The notes under the pieces are model-generated. The model saw nothing but the letters and a program-made list of their open reading frames with translations. It had not been told where the DNA came from and did no database searches. DNA of 64,000 nucleotides, taken from assembly GCA_005768725.1 (NCBI GenBank), contig VAFM01000002.1:372001-436000 (forward strand), given 5' to 3'. Position 1 is the first letter of the stretch; each line of letters starts with the position of its first letter. This document shows, one piece after another, positions 33,140-41,701 of this stretch. The position numbers were made by a program, and so were the translations under genes. Source of the DNA: Blastochloris viridis (GTDB lineage: Bacteria; Pseudomonadota; Alphaproteobacteria; UBA2136; UBA6156).

Positions 33140-33724
33140 TTAAGCAGCTTTGCTCAGGTACGCCGAAGTGCTTTCCAAGTCAGCACCCATACCGGCCTCA
33201 CCCTTCTGCCAGCCGGCCGGGCACACTTGGCCATTCTCTTCAAAGAAGGCCAGCGCATCAACCATGCGCAGCATTTCGTTAACCGAGCGGCCCAGCGGCA
33301 GGTCGTTCACCACAAAGTGACGGATCTTGCCTTCCTTATCCAGCAGGTAGCTGGCGCGGTAGGTCACACCGTCTTCGTTCAGAATACCCAGCGGATCGGA
33401 CAGGTCGCGGCAGAAGTCAGAGAGCAGCGGGTAGTTGATCTCACCGATACCGCCCTGGTTCAGCGGGGTGCGGCGCCAGGCGGCGTGGCTGTGCACGCTG
33501 TCCACGCTTACACCGACAACCTTGGTGTTGCGGGCGTCAAACTCCGTTTTGGCCTTGTCGAAAGCCACCAGCTCGGTCGGGCACACAAATGTAAAGTCGG
33601 CCGGGTAGAAGAACACGACGGTGTAACCATCCTTGTTCAGAAATTCGTAATCGTTGTTCATGCTGCCATCGGCCAGTACGGCGGGCAGAGATGTTACCGG
33701 AAAAAGATCGCCGACCATCATCAT
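33140..33724 (-). CDS. 2-Cys peroxiredoxin (AhpC/Prx1 type)
   Basis: A 194-residue peroxiredoxin. Peroxidatic Cys48 lies in FVCPTEL and resolving Cys168 in VCPAGW, so it is a typical 2-Cys enzyme. It reduces H2O2 and organic peroxides in the cytoplasm. Three Met codons open the frame; the first is used here. It is divergent from trxB with 170 bases between, which suggests that thioredoxin or thioredoxin-reductase-driven recycling is co-regulated. Whether this is named ahpC cannot be settled without ahpF context. Confidence 0.95.
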   Translation of the reverse strand: MMMVGDLFPVTSLPAVLADGSMNNDYEFLNKDGYTVVFFYPADFTFVCPTELVAFDKAKTEFDARNTKVVGVSVDSVHSHAAWRRTPLNQGGIGEINYPLLSDFCRDLSDPLGILNEDGVTYRASYLLDKEGKIRHFVVNDLPLGRSVNEMLRMVDALAFFEENGQVCPAGWQKGEAGMGADLESTSAYLSKAA

Positions 33725-33894
33725 AGTGTGTGTTCCCCTTTATTAATTCGGCCGCACCGTAGGCCAAAGGTCGGCGGGGTTCAACCCCATCGCGCAATTC
33801 CTGTCAAAATAATCGCTATTGATAGAATCAAACTATGAATACCATAGCCTGTCTCTATTTGACCCACCCCACCCAACCGCGCTACAAACACCAC

Positions 33895-34848
33895 ATGACA
33901 CAACATTCTCTCATCGTTCTTGGCTCCGGCGCTGCCGGGTGCACCGCCGCTATCTATGCCGCGCGTGCCGGTATCAAAACCACGCTCATCCGCGGCAACC
34001 AGCCGGGTGGCCAGCTCACCATCACCACCGATGTCGAAAACTACCCGGGCTTCGCCGAAGCCGTACAGGGCCCGTGGCTGATGGAGCAGATGGAAGCCCA
34101 GGCCAAACACTGCGGTGTCGAGGTTATCGCCGACCACATCACCAAGGCCGACCTGGAATCCAAAACCCTCACCGGCATGAACGGCACCGAATATAAGGCC
34201 GACGCCATCATCATCGCCACCGGCGCCTCCGCCAAATGGTTGGGTCTGGAAGGCGAAAAAACCTACAACGGCAAGGGCGTTTCTGCCTGCGCCACCTGCG
34301 ATGGTGCTTTCTACCGCAACCGCGATGTCGCCGTTATCGGTGGCGGTAACTCCGCGCTGGAAGAAGCCCTTTATCTCGCCAACATCGCCAAGCACGTCAC
34401 GCTGGTGCACCGTCGCGATAGCTTCCGCGGCGAAAAGGTCATGCAGAACCGTGTGCTGAACCACGACAAGATCACCGTGGTCTGGAACAGCGAAGTCGAC
34501 GAGATCCTCGGCGACCCGCACCCGATCACCGGCGGTGTCACCGGCCTGCGCCTAAAGAACACCGTCGACGGCACCACCACCGAACTGCCGGTACACGGCA
34601 TGTTCGTCGCCATCGGCCACAAACCGAACACCGACCTCTTTGCCAACCAGCTGGACATGGATGAAACCGGTTACCTCAAGCGTATTCCCGGCACCGTGCT
34701 GCCGACGCAGATGGGCCAGCCGCTTCCCGGTATCTATGTGGCAGGCGACGTTGCCGACAGCATCTACCGCCAGGCCGTCACCGCCGCCGGCATGGGCTGC
34801 ATGGCCGCACTGGATGCCAACCGCTACCTCGAGTCCCTCGGACAATAA
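33895..34848 (+). CDS. trxB: Thioredoxin-disulfide reductase
   Basis: A 317-residue flavoprotein starting MTQHSLIVLGSGAAG at 33895. FAD site GSGAAG (11-16), redox motif Cys132-Ala-Thr-Cys135, NADPH site GGGNSALEEAL, and a C-terminal FAD motif GIYVAGDVAD. A 20-codon upstream extension is open but lies outside the FAD fold. It reduces thioredoxin with NADPH. Divergent from the peroxiredoxin it probably supports. A terminator follows at 34859-34886. Confidence 0.96.
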   Translation: MTQHSLIVLGSGAAGCTAAIYAARAGIKTTLIRGNQPGGQLTITTDVENYPGFAEAVQGPWLMEQMEAQAKHCGVEVIADHITKADLESKTLTGMNGTEYKADAIIIATGASAKWLGLEGEKTYNGKGVSACATCDGAFYRNRDVAVIGGGNSALEEALYLANIAKHVTLVHRRDSFRGEKVMQNRVLNHDKITVVWNSEVDEILGDPHPITGGVTGLRLKNTVDGTTTELPVHGMFVAIGHKPNTDLFANQLDMDETGYLKRIPGTVLPTQMGQPLPGIYVAGDVADSIYRQAVTAAGMGCMAALDANRYLESLGQ

Positions 34849-34858
34849 CACCAACATC

Positions 34859-34886
34859 AAAAAAGGCCCCATCGGGGGCTTTTTTA
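34859..34886. terminator. Terminator after trxB
   Basis: AAAAAAGGCCCC-ATCG-GGGGCTTTTTT, 11 bases after the trxB stop. It can also end minus-strand transcription coming through element B2. Confidence 0.88.
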
Positions 34887-34909
34887 GTCCGGTGCGTAGC
34901 AACGTGTCG

Positions 34910-35017
34910 CCCCCGCGCAGGCGGTCATAAACGACTCCTGTTTGCGATGCCGACGACGACGTGTACGAGCGTACACAAGGAGGAGAAAGCGTAAACAGGG
35001 GCCGTTTTGGCCCCTGC
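34910..35017 (-). repeat. Class B palindromic 3'-UTR element, copy B2
   Basis: Starts 20 bases after the stop of the GlsB-like gene (minus). It shares with B1 the sequence GCAGGGGCC-AAAA-CGGCCCCTG, the stem CTGTTTGCG / CGTAAACAG, and the tip TGTAC-GAGC-GTACA (34962-34975). The CGACGACGACGTGTAC part is nearly identical to B1. Confidence 0.8.
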
Positions 35018-35036
35018 TTCAAATCAGCCTCGAAGA

Positions 35037-35300
35037 CTAAGCAACGGGCTTGCGCATAACCAGTCGCAGAATGAACAGGAACACGATGGCCCCCACGGTG
35101 CTGATCGCGAGGCTCACGAGGAACCCACCGCCAGCCGGCATCACACCAAGTGCACCCAGAATGGCCGGGCCGATCAACGCCCCGATCAGACCGACCACGA
35201 GGTTGGTCAGCAGGCCGTGGTTACCGCCCATCAGTTGTTCTGCAATAAAACCGGCCAAAATACCTACGAGTACGGCCCCTAAAAGTCCAACGCCAATCAT
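35037..35300 (-). CDS. GlsB/YeaQ/YmgE family stress-response membrane protein
   Basis: An 87-residue protein with three hydrophobic helices: GLLGAVLVGILAGFIAEQLM, LLTNLVVGLIGALIGPAILGAL and LVSLAISTVGAIVFLFILRLV. The Gly-rich G-x-x-x-G pattern and the GLIGALIG centre are typical of the transglycosylase-associated (YeaQ/YmgE) family. It is an inner-membrane protein linked to stress in other bacteria; molecular role unknown. Normal length. Single gene. Confidence 0.9.
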   Translation of the reverse strand: MIGVGLLGAVLVGILAGFIAEQLMGGNHGLLTNLVVGLIGALIGPAILGALGVMPAGGGFLVSLAISTVGAIVFLFILRLVMRKPVA

Positions 35301-35457
35301 TGTCTTTATCCTTTGTTAAGTCAGTGAATCTTAGGCGGCCCCATCCCCCAACAGAGCCGACATGGAAGTAACGTGCCCGTCCCGCTACGGTTCCGTAACG
35401 GCTAAAAAAACATCCCCTTGCCCAAATCCCGCCGCTGCGCTAAACAACTCCCCGTCG

Positions 35458-35531
35458 GCGGGATTAGTTCAATGGTAGAACGGAAGCTTCCCAAGCTTCA
35501 GGCACGGGTCCGATTCCCGTATCCCGCTCCA
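35458..35531 (+). tRNA. tRNA-Gly (anticodon CCC)
   Basis: Full cloverleaf: acceptor GCGGGAT/ATCCCGC, D-arm TTAGTTCAATGGTAGAA, anticodon stem GAAGC/GCTTC with loop TTCCCAA (anticodon CCC), T-arm ACGGG-TCCGATT-CCCGT, and encoded CCA. Its last 17 bases are the left attachment site of the integrated element. Confidence 0.96.
35515..35531 (+). repeat. attL of the tRNA-Gly element
   Basis: TCCCGTATCCCGCTCCA, the 3' end of tRNA-Gly, identical to 42075-42091. Confidence 0.92.
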
Positions 35532-35616
35532 CTTTCTCTAAAATTCATTAGTATTCATCATATTACAGAACCGCCAAATAAGCCCTTGTAGCAATAGTTA
35601 CAAAAGGGTGCTACAA

Positions 35617-37389
35617 ATGGCTCATACCTACCTACTCAACCGCAGGGGCGTTTACTACTTCCGCATGGTGCTTCCAACCCACCTGCAACGGTACTGTGGA
35701 CAGCGTGAATGGTTCTACTCGCTGGACACCAAAAACTACCGCGAAGCCCGCAGACGCTGCACAACATTGGCAAGACTGGCGCTCGAACTCACGATGAAAA
35801 TTGACCACCTGATTCAAAAACAGCCCACCTTGGCACCTGACCAAGTGAAGGCCATCATCCGCAGCTACTTCACCGAGGCCCTCACCCGCCTCAAATTGCA
35901 CGTCAATAACGTACGTGAAGCCAAAGGGCATCTCGACCACTTCGCTAATGGTGACCCAGCCAAGCAAGAGGTCGTTGACAACCTTATCAAAGAGCCTTTG
36001 TTCTACCTGCCCGACAGTATGGAAGGCATTATCTCGCGTGATAGTAATGGCAATCGCGCACAAATGGCGTTCAAGGCGCTAAAGGTTCCCATTGGCATGA
36101 AGCCTGTGGAGATGCGGGACATCATGGATTACGTGCTACGCCAGAACAATCTTGAACTCCGCCCCAACGCCAACGCCTACAAGCAGCTGGAGCAAGGGAT
36201 TCAACAGGCTATCAGCACCTTGCAGGACATGCAGGCACAGTACGCGGAAGACGTGATACAGCCGGAAATCAAAGACCACCTGTTCAAAGACCTTGCAGAC
36301 GCCGAACCCAGCAAACTCATGCAGGAAGTCATTGATGCCCACGTAAAGGACATCAGCAAAGGCGTAGAGCCTCTCACCCTCCAACGCAAGAACACCGCCT
36401 TTAAGTGGTTCGTGGAGAAATACGGCGACATCCCGATTCAAACGGTCAGCAAAAAACACCACGCCAACGGCTTCAAAGACCTCCTCACCCGCATCCCCGC
36501 CCACGCCAGTAAGCGCCATGCAGGCAAAACCTTGACCCAACTCGAAGCCGAGACAGGCGATAAGCTAGCTTTCAACAGCCAACGTATTTACCTCAGCGCC
36601 ATGCACGCCTTGTTTGATTGGGCCGAACGTGCAGGCTATTACGAGGGCGACAATCCGTTCAGCCGAGTGGCCCCACCCAAGCAGAAAGTAAAGCTAGCAG
36701 ATGCCAAAGGCCCCTACTCTGCCGAAACCCTCAAGGCTATCTTCGCCTCCCCCATCTTCACAGGCCATGGCGGCCAACGCACCAAAGCCGGAAATAGACT
36801 GATTAAGGACAGTCTGTATTGGGTTCCGTTAATCGGCCTGCTCACAGGTGCCCGCCGTGAAGAACTTTGCCAGCTTCATACAAAGGACATACACAAGGTT
36901 GACGGCGTTTGGGTATTCGACATCAACGACAAGGACGGAAAACACCTGAAAAACCCTCACAGCAAGCGCATGGTGCCCATCCACCAACGCCTGATAGATT
37001 TAGGCTTCCTCGACTATCACCAGCAACAGCAAGCCAAGCGCAGCAAGCTCCTCTTCCCCGATATTACTTACTCAGCGGGCAAGGAACGCCACGGCGACAA
37101 CTTCGGCAGACGCTACAACCGCGCACTCGCCACGCTGAAACTCAAGGGCGAACGCAGGGACTTCCACAGCTTCCGCCACACCATGATAGATGCCCTCCGC
37201 GTGGCAGGGATTCAGGAAGGCGTGATGATGGCTATCACAGGCCACAAGGATGAACGCATGGTCGGCAACTACGGCAAAGGCTACACGCTCCCTATACTCC
37301 AACAAGCACTCAACCAAGTGGACTTCCCTAGCATTAATTGGGCAACGGTGGGATTTATCTCCCCTGCTACCAAAGCCTCAAAATCCTAG
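35617..37389 (+). CDS. Site-specific tyrosine recombinase (integrase), DUF6538-type N-terminus
   Basis: A 590-residue integrase starting MAHTYLLNRRGVYYF. The N-terminal 45 residues match the DUF6538 pattern (RRGxYYFRxxLPxxL...SLDTKNYREA) that precedes many tRNA-targeting phage integrases. Catalytic residues sit in the C-terminal third: Arg in TGARREEL (about 415), His and Arg in FHSFRHTM (about 517-520), His in GHKDERM and Tyr in NYGKGY (about 552). It catalyses insertion and excision at tRNA-Gly. An upstream in-frame GTG is not needed. Family certain; activity inferred from intact residues. Confidence 0.95.
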   Translation: MAHTYLLNRRGVYYFRMVLPTHLQRYCGQREWFYSLDTKNYREARRRCTTLARLALELTMKIDHLIQKQPTLAPDQVKAIIRSYFTEALTRLKLHVNNVREAKGHLDHFANGDPAKQEVVDNLIKEPLFYLPDSMEGIISRDSNGNRAQMAFKALKVPIGMKPVEMRDIMDYVLRQNNLELRPNANAYKQLEQGIQQAISTLQDMQAQYAEDVIQPEIKDHLFKDLADAEPSKLMQEVIDAHVKDISKGVEPLTLQRKNTAFKWFVEKYGDIPIQTVSKKHHANGFKDLLTRIPAHASKRHAGKTLTQLEAETGDKLAFNSQRIYLSAMHALFDWAERAGYYEGDNPFSRVAPPKQKVKLADAKGPYSAETLKAIFASPIFTGHGGQRTKAGNRLIKDSLYWVPLIGLLTGARREELCQLHTKDIHKVDGVWVFDINDKDGKHLKNPHSKRMVPIHQRLIDLGFLDYHQQQQAKRSKLLFPDITYSAGKERHGDNFGRRYNRALATLKLKGERRDFHSFRHTMIDALRVAGIQEGVMMAITGHKDERMVGNYGKGYTLPILQQALNQVDFPSINWATVGFISPATKASKS

Positions 37390-37480
37390 GGAATAAAGCC
37401 AAAGGGTGGGGTAGGGGAAAAATTTGCCAACGGGGTTTCAAGTTTTATAAGGGTAGAGCAAATTTTGGAATTCTTAAACC

Positions 37481-38899
37481 TTATTTAAAGAAGAACCACC
37501 CTACAAACACGGCCAAGCCAAATCCTACCCACTTGGTTAGCTTATAATTACGTTCAACCAAGCTTTTCAGAGAATCTTGGTTATTACTTTGCATTTTGAA
37601 GATGAGTTGAGCCATTTCACGCAAAATTTGTGCCTGTAAGTCATTTATTTTAACTTGTACATCCGAAGAATTCTCTCGCAGAGAAGCTGTAGTTGAGGTG
37701 AGTTCTTCCAAGATATCTCCAAATGAGGATGATTTGTGATTCTCAGACGCTACTGAATGGTCATCTTCCCAATCACCATCTGGATTAATGAAGTTGTTTG
37801 GATTCCGCCGATAATGACTAATAGCGGCCCAGTTCCATTCCTCTTGAATGGTGGGCTGATACTCCTCGCTCTCTGTCTCTATATGCTCTTGAATAAGCTT
37901 ATATAGAGCCAAAGCTCGTTCCGTTGGCTTGCCTTGGTAGGCATTGTATAGGGTTGGATTGTTAACTGCTGCTCGCAGAAACTTTTCACCATCCTTCTTA
38001 TAACAAGCTCGAATTTCCGATGCCTTTAAAGGCCGAAAGAAGTAATAGTAACCGCAACGTATTGTTACATCATGGTTATTGGCCACAAAATCGACCACAT
38101 CTTGGTCGTGATATTGTCCCTTGCCCACTAACTCTGTTTTCAAAGCATCCCAATCTTTACCTTGAGGCCAACGTTCAAGAAGGGCCTCTAATACCGGAAA
38201 GTCCGTATACTTGGTTTTAAATTTAGTTCTGTCTTCATCTTTCTGCGGTATAGCTAGAGAATCTAACTCTTTAATCTTATAAATTATCTGCTTAACCAAT
38301 CTTAAATTCTTTTCGAGAGGAAGAGTAAGCAGTAACTTAGTTAAGGCTCGATGGGGTAAACGATCTGTATAATGCCCCCAACCATCATCAGGCCCGTACT
38401 TAAATGAATCAGGAGGAGCAACGTTAGGATTGTTTAGCGCAACCTCCAACAGCTCCAACCATCGTTTGTCGGAAACGACTTTAAAAGTTTTCTCATGCAA
38501 CATAAACTCTTCAAGTTCAGTTCCAGAAAAGCTTTCATTTAACAAGACCGCTACCGCAAGGTCAGTATCATCCATAATCTCTTTTACATTTTCTTCCAAA
38601 ATGTGAGTAGTAAGAGGGCCCAGCGCAAACTTATTAGTAAGTATTGCATTTTTTACTGTTTTGTTTCCGCTCTTATAGAGTTTCTCCAAAATCTCTGAGT
38701 ATGGGGTAAAGGAAGCGATACCTAATGTAATAAGGTCATCTTTTTTCTTGAGAAGCACTTCTACGAGTTTCTCAGAAACCCCTTTAAAGTCCCATGAGCT
38801 CGTCGCTTGAGAATATGCTTCCTTCAAATGATTGTAGACCACCATGTTAGGAGCAATGCTCAGGAACAAATCGTGCTGGAAATCAGATGAGTTTTTCAT
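37481..38899 (-). CDS. Unknown protein with helical repeats, coiled coil and C-terminal membrane anchor
   Basis: A 472-residue protein, unlike anything I recognise. Residues 1 to about 370 are predicted helical with short repeated Leu/Glu-rich units, HEAT-like in look. Residues about 395-450 form an acidic to mixed coiled coil (LEELTSTTASLRENSSDVQV, LQAQILREMAQLIFKMQSNN). The last 20 residues (WVGFGLAVFVGWFFFK) form a single C-terminal transmembrane helix, so it is probably tail-anchored with the bulk in the cytoplasm. Codon use is AT-rich against the chromosome. It is the largest cargo gene apart from integrase and stands alone. A defence or superinfection role is possible but only inferred. 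Confidence 0.75.
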   Translation of the reverse strand: MKNSSDFQHDLFLSIAPNMVVYNHLKEAYSQATSSWDFKGVSEKLVEVLLKKKDDLITLGIASFTPYSEILEKLYKSGNKTVKNAILTNKFALGPLTTHILEENVKEIMDDTDLAVAVLLNESFSGTELEEFMLHEKTFKVVSDKRWLELLEVALNNPNVAPPDSFKYGPDDGWGHYTDRLPHRALTKLLLTLPLEKNLRLVKQIIYKIKELDSLAIPQKDEDRTKFKTKYTDFPVLEALLERWPQGKDWDALKTELVGKGQYHDQDVVDFVANNHDVTIRCGYYYFFRPLKASEIRACYKKDGEKFLRAAVNNPTLYNAYQGKPTERALALYKLIQEHIETESEEYQPTIQEEWNWAAISHYRRNPNNFINPDGDWEDDHSVASENHKSSSFGDILEELTSTTASLRENSSDVQVKINDLQAQILREMAQLIFKMQSNNQDSLKSLVERNYKLTKWVGFGLAVFVGWFFFK

Positions 38900-39009
38900 A
38901 TACAGACCATGACCTTATTAATCTAAGCTAGACGGTATCATATTTTCAGCTAGTGCAATTCTCATTAACCATCATTTCATCAGTTGTCATAGTTCCAACG
39001 TCCTTAGAC

Positions 39010-39486
39010 CTACCTTGCAGAAGTATAAAGCACGTAAGTCGCCACAGCCTCAGCCACCTTCCGAGCATCTCTATCTAAAGCCTCATTGCTAAGAGCCTCA
39101 GGCGCACGCATCCGCTGGGAAGCCATGGTTTTGCGTGCCACCATCTTGCTGCACAGCTTCGAGAACTCCATCACAGCCTCAGGGAACACGTCATAAACCT
39201 CCATCAGCGAGAACCACGCATGATAGTTGTTACTGGTAGGCGTAGGCTTAAGTGTAAACTCTGGCGTAATGATGCAGGCTATTGGCGGCTCCAACTCGTC
39301 AAACGTCAGATAAGCCGTAAAATCCTCCAGCACCAACACCGAGACCTGCTGAATCGCATCCAGCAAATCCTCGTCAGAACGTATCGTCTCTAGGTTAGCA
39401 ATGTACCCCGCCGCATAAAACAGATTCGTGTGAAGCGTGTCCTTGAGCCGCGCCAGCTTGGCGGCCCGCTTGAACATCCCGAACAT
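39010..39486 (-). CDS. Hypothetical protein of the tRNA-Gly element
   Basis: A 158-residue protein (MFGMFKRAAKLARLKDTLHT...). The first 15 residues form a basic amphipathic helix; the rest is mixed, with a central segment DELEPPIACIITPEFTLKPTP and a helical C-terminus. No signal peptide or known motif. It follows the lipoprotein gene by 7 bases on the same strand, so the two form one unit. Confidence 0.62.
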   Translation of the reverse strand: MFGMFKRAAKLARLKDTLHTNLFYAAGYIANLETIRSDEDLLDAIQQVSVLVLEDFTAYLTFDELEPPIACIITPEFTLKPTPTSNNYHAWFSLMEVYDVFPEAVMEFSKLCSKMVARKTMASQRMRAPEALSNEALDRDARKVAEAVATYVLYTSAR

Positions 39487-39493
39487 GACAGGG

Positions 39494-39814
39494 CTACTGC
39501 TTGCAGGCGATAATCATCGTACGCGCATTCATCGAACCTCCGTACATCGAACTCTGATAGTTGGCCTGATAACGGTTAGCGTAGCCATTGGCATTAGCCC
39601 CCATCTGGAAACCTTCTTCATGCGTCTGGTTCAACACCTCATAGCCAGAGGCCCCACACTTCTTCCCTGCAGCCTTCTGACATTCCCCCCAGCTTAAATA
39701 CGGGCCGGAACAGTTGACCATGTAGGCTTTACGACCATCAGGCGCATAGGTCTCACGCACAGAAGCGCAGGCGGTCAGCATAAGTGCAGGTATCAGCAGC
39801 AGGGTAGGTTTCAT
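39494..39814 (-). CDS. Small lipoprotein of the tRNA-Gly element
   Basis: A 106-residue protein. Signal peptide MKPTLLLIPALMLTACASV with lipobox LTAC. The mature part has YMVNCSGPYLSWGECQKAAG and KKCGASGYEVL, a Cys-rich pattern seen in small lipoproteins common on plasmids and islands, followed by a Tyr/Asn/Gln-rich stretch. Probably anchored in the outer membrane; it could alter surface traits of the host. Role unknown. Upstream of the 39486 gene in the same unit, divergent from the XRE gene with 83 bases between. Confidence 0.78.
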   Translation of the reverse strand: MKPTLLLIPALMLTACASVRETYAPDGRKAYMVNCSGPYLSWGECQKAAGKKCGASGYEVLNQTHEEGFQMGANANGYANRYQANYQSSMYGGSMNARTMIIACKQ

Positions 39815-39897
39815 GGCGGTTCCTCTTATTTATAGTTTTTTCGCATATATCGCATAACGACGCAAGCTCTTGGCCAAAGCCAATCAGAGAGCCACCC

Positions 39898-40149
39898 GTG
39901 AAGAAACGCCAAGCCACTATCTATGAGGAAGACTATCAGGCCCTAATCAGCCACCTGATAGCGTTTCGTAAAGCTCAGGGGATAACCCAGCAAGACCTCG
40001 CAAAACGTACAGGATTCTTGCAACACGACATCTCGAAGGTGGAAAACTGTATCCGCCGACTGGACATTCTTGAGCTACGGGACTGGATAAAGGGTCTTGG
40101 CATCAAGGAAGACATCCTCAAGACTATTTTGACTAATATAAAATTATAA
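39898..40149 (+). CDS. XRE-family helix-turn-helix regulator
   Basis: An 83-residue protein consisting almost only of an HTH_3/XRE domain: LIAFRKAQGITQQDLAKRTG and LQHDISKVENCIRRLDILEL. It probably regulates the element, perhaps the divergent lipoprotein unit or itself. The GTG or ATG choice is clear (start MKKRQAT). AT-rich DNA follows (40150-40190). Confidence 0.88.
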   Translation: MKKRQATIYEEDYQALISHLIAFRKAQGITQQDLAKRTGFLQHDISKVENCIRRLDILELRDWIKGLGIKEDILKTILTNIKL

Positions 40150-40188
40150 TTATCAATATATTATATTATTATCGTCTTAGATATGAGG

Positions 40189-40227
40189 ATAGGGGTTCTA
40201 GGGGATGGCACCCCTATGTCACGACAT
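40189..40227. promoter_or_regulatory. Paired inverted repeats between XRE gene and polymerase-like gene
   Basis: ATAGGGGT (40189-40196) with ACCCCTAT (40210-40217), overlapping by two bases a second inverted repeat ATGTC-AC-GACAT (40216-40227). They lie in the convergent gap. They could be a terminator without a clear T-run, or an operator. Confidence 0.35.
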
Positions 40228-40240
40228 GGGATGCGACCTA

Positions 40241-41599
40241 CTAGATACAAGGTACAAAGTCCTTTAACCCAACAGCCCCATAGGCATCAACCATGGCAAG
40301 CCTAAGGTCTGCCTCATGGGACTCCGCCACAAGGAACGAATCATGCACACTCAAGCAGGGAATCCCATGGGAAGTCAGACGTTCAAGTACAGATAGACAG
40401 ATAAACGAATCAAGGTTCATCAACCCAATCCCCTTGTCACAGCATAGGTCGTCTGCAATGGCAGAGTGCTTGGCTCGTATAGCCTGCACAATCCCATCTT
40501 CAAAGTCCGTCAGAGAAGACAGACACCCATCAATCTCAGCAGCCAACACAGAAGCCCGTTGAGCCTTAACGTCTTTAAGAGCCTCGCTCCGACACGCCTG
40601 CCAAGCCTGCTCAACATCCGAGGCGTTAATCAGCCTCAAACACACAGCCTTCACTACCTCACGCTTAAACCCATGGAGTGCGTAAGGGTCTGAACTAGGG
40701 AGAGCCAGCCCCCGCAAGCCATAAAGCAGGTTAATATGCTGGGCGGCATAGTCCAACTCAACCGTTGGCTCACCATTCACGTAGATAGCTTTACGAAGCT
40801 CACGACCACAATTCATCCACCACGCACCCGCCAAACGCCCACCACATTGCCAGTCGTTACGATTGAACACCCGATACACCGAAACCTCATCGAGGAAGAC
40901 ACCATGGTCTACGGCATCAAGCTGAATATCCTGCTCCGCCATAAACGCATTGTAGCGCCTCAGGAACACGTCACTCCGAGCCACCGCCTTAGGCATCCGC
41001 TTGGCCCCATACACCATACCACCATCCCCATCACGCATACGAATCACAGGGTAGCTGGACGCATGGAGAGTAGGAACATCCCTCAGCCGATGAACCTTGA
41101 TAAAGGCCAATAACTGAGGCGTTAGCCCCATACGGCTTTGCACCGCCCAACGCACTTCACCCGGCTTAGGGTTATGCCCTATCACATGATGCAAATACCC
41201 AGCATCAGCCATGGCACCCACCACTTCCACCAGTTTCCGGCTTATCCTGAAAGGGTTGAACGGCAAAGCCTCACGCCTATTCAGGTCAGTCCAATCATTG
41301 TTATCCCGCGAATAGTAGAGGAAGTGTGTAGGCCGATAACTCGCCAGCCTTACCACGTTCACCAGCACCATCAGCAGGCACTCTCTCGCCAAACGCGTAT
41401 CCTTCAGCTTGAGCAGAGGCATCAACACATCTACAGCAGACAGATAACGTTCATCCATGCTTGTCCGCAGAAGGTTAAAAGGGCTGGAATCGTGATAGTA
41501 ATCAGGGGTTAATGTCATGATTGAATATACGGACATACAGTCTCGAAGGGGGTCTCTCCCACCAAAACAGCAGGCATAGACACGTGGTTTAAGAGTCAT
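40241..41599 (-). CDS. Protein with family A polymerase / T7-RNAP-like palm motifs
   Basis: A 452-residue protein. The start at 41599 has AAGG 6 bases before ATG; an upstream TTG is open. Numbered from that TTG, motif A-like TVELDYAAQHINLLYGL has Asp292, a motif B-like helix HGFKREVVKAVCLRLINA has Lys321, and motif C-like CLSVHDSFLV has His428-Asp429. This order and spacing resemble DNA polymerase I (DYSQIE... VHDE) and single-subunit RNA polymerases (HDS). A conserved block YRVFNRNDWQCGGRLAGAWW precedes motif A. No exonuclease domain is visible. Such island proteins are usually called hypothetical; replication, priming or defence roles are all open. Confidence 0.62.
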   Translation of the reverse strand: MTLKPRVYACCFGGRDPLRDCMSVYSIMTLTPDYYHDSSPFNLLRTSMDERYLSAVDVLMPLLKLKDTRLARECLLMVLVNVVRLASYRPTHFLYYSRDNNDWTDLNRREALPFNPFRISRKLVEVVGAMADAGYLHHVIGHNPKPGEVRWAVQSRMGLTPQLLAFIKVHRLRDVPTLHASSYPVIRMRDGDGGMVYGAKRMPKAVARSDVFLRRYNAFMAEQDIQLDAVDHGVFLDEVSVYRVFNRNDWQCGGRLAGAWWMNCGRELRKAIYVNGEPTVELDYAAQHINLLYGLRGLALPSSDPYALHGFKREVVKAVCLRLINASDVEQAWQACRSEALKDVKAQRASVLAAEIDGCLSSLTDFEDGIVQAIRAKHSAIADDLCCDKGIGLMNLDSFICLSVLERLTSHGIPCLSVHDSFLVAESHEADLRLAMVDAYGAVGLKDFVPCI

Positions 41600-41701
41600 A
41601 CAAAGCCTTAGAAGCAGGCTTTTCAATTTTTAGAAGTATATAGAATAATTGACATTTTGTCAAGAAATTTCAAAACTAGGTCATAAGAGAAAGCACCGAT
41701 A

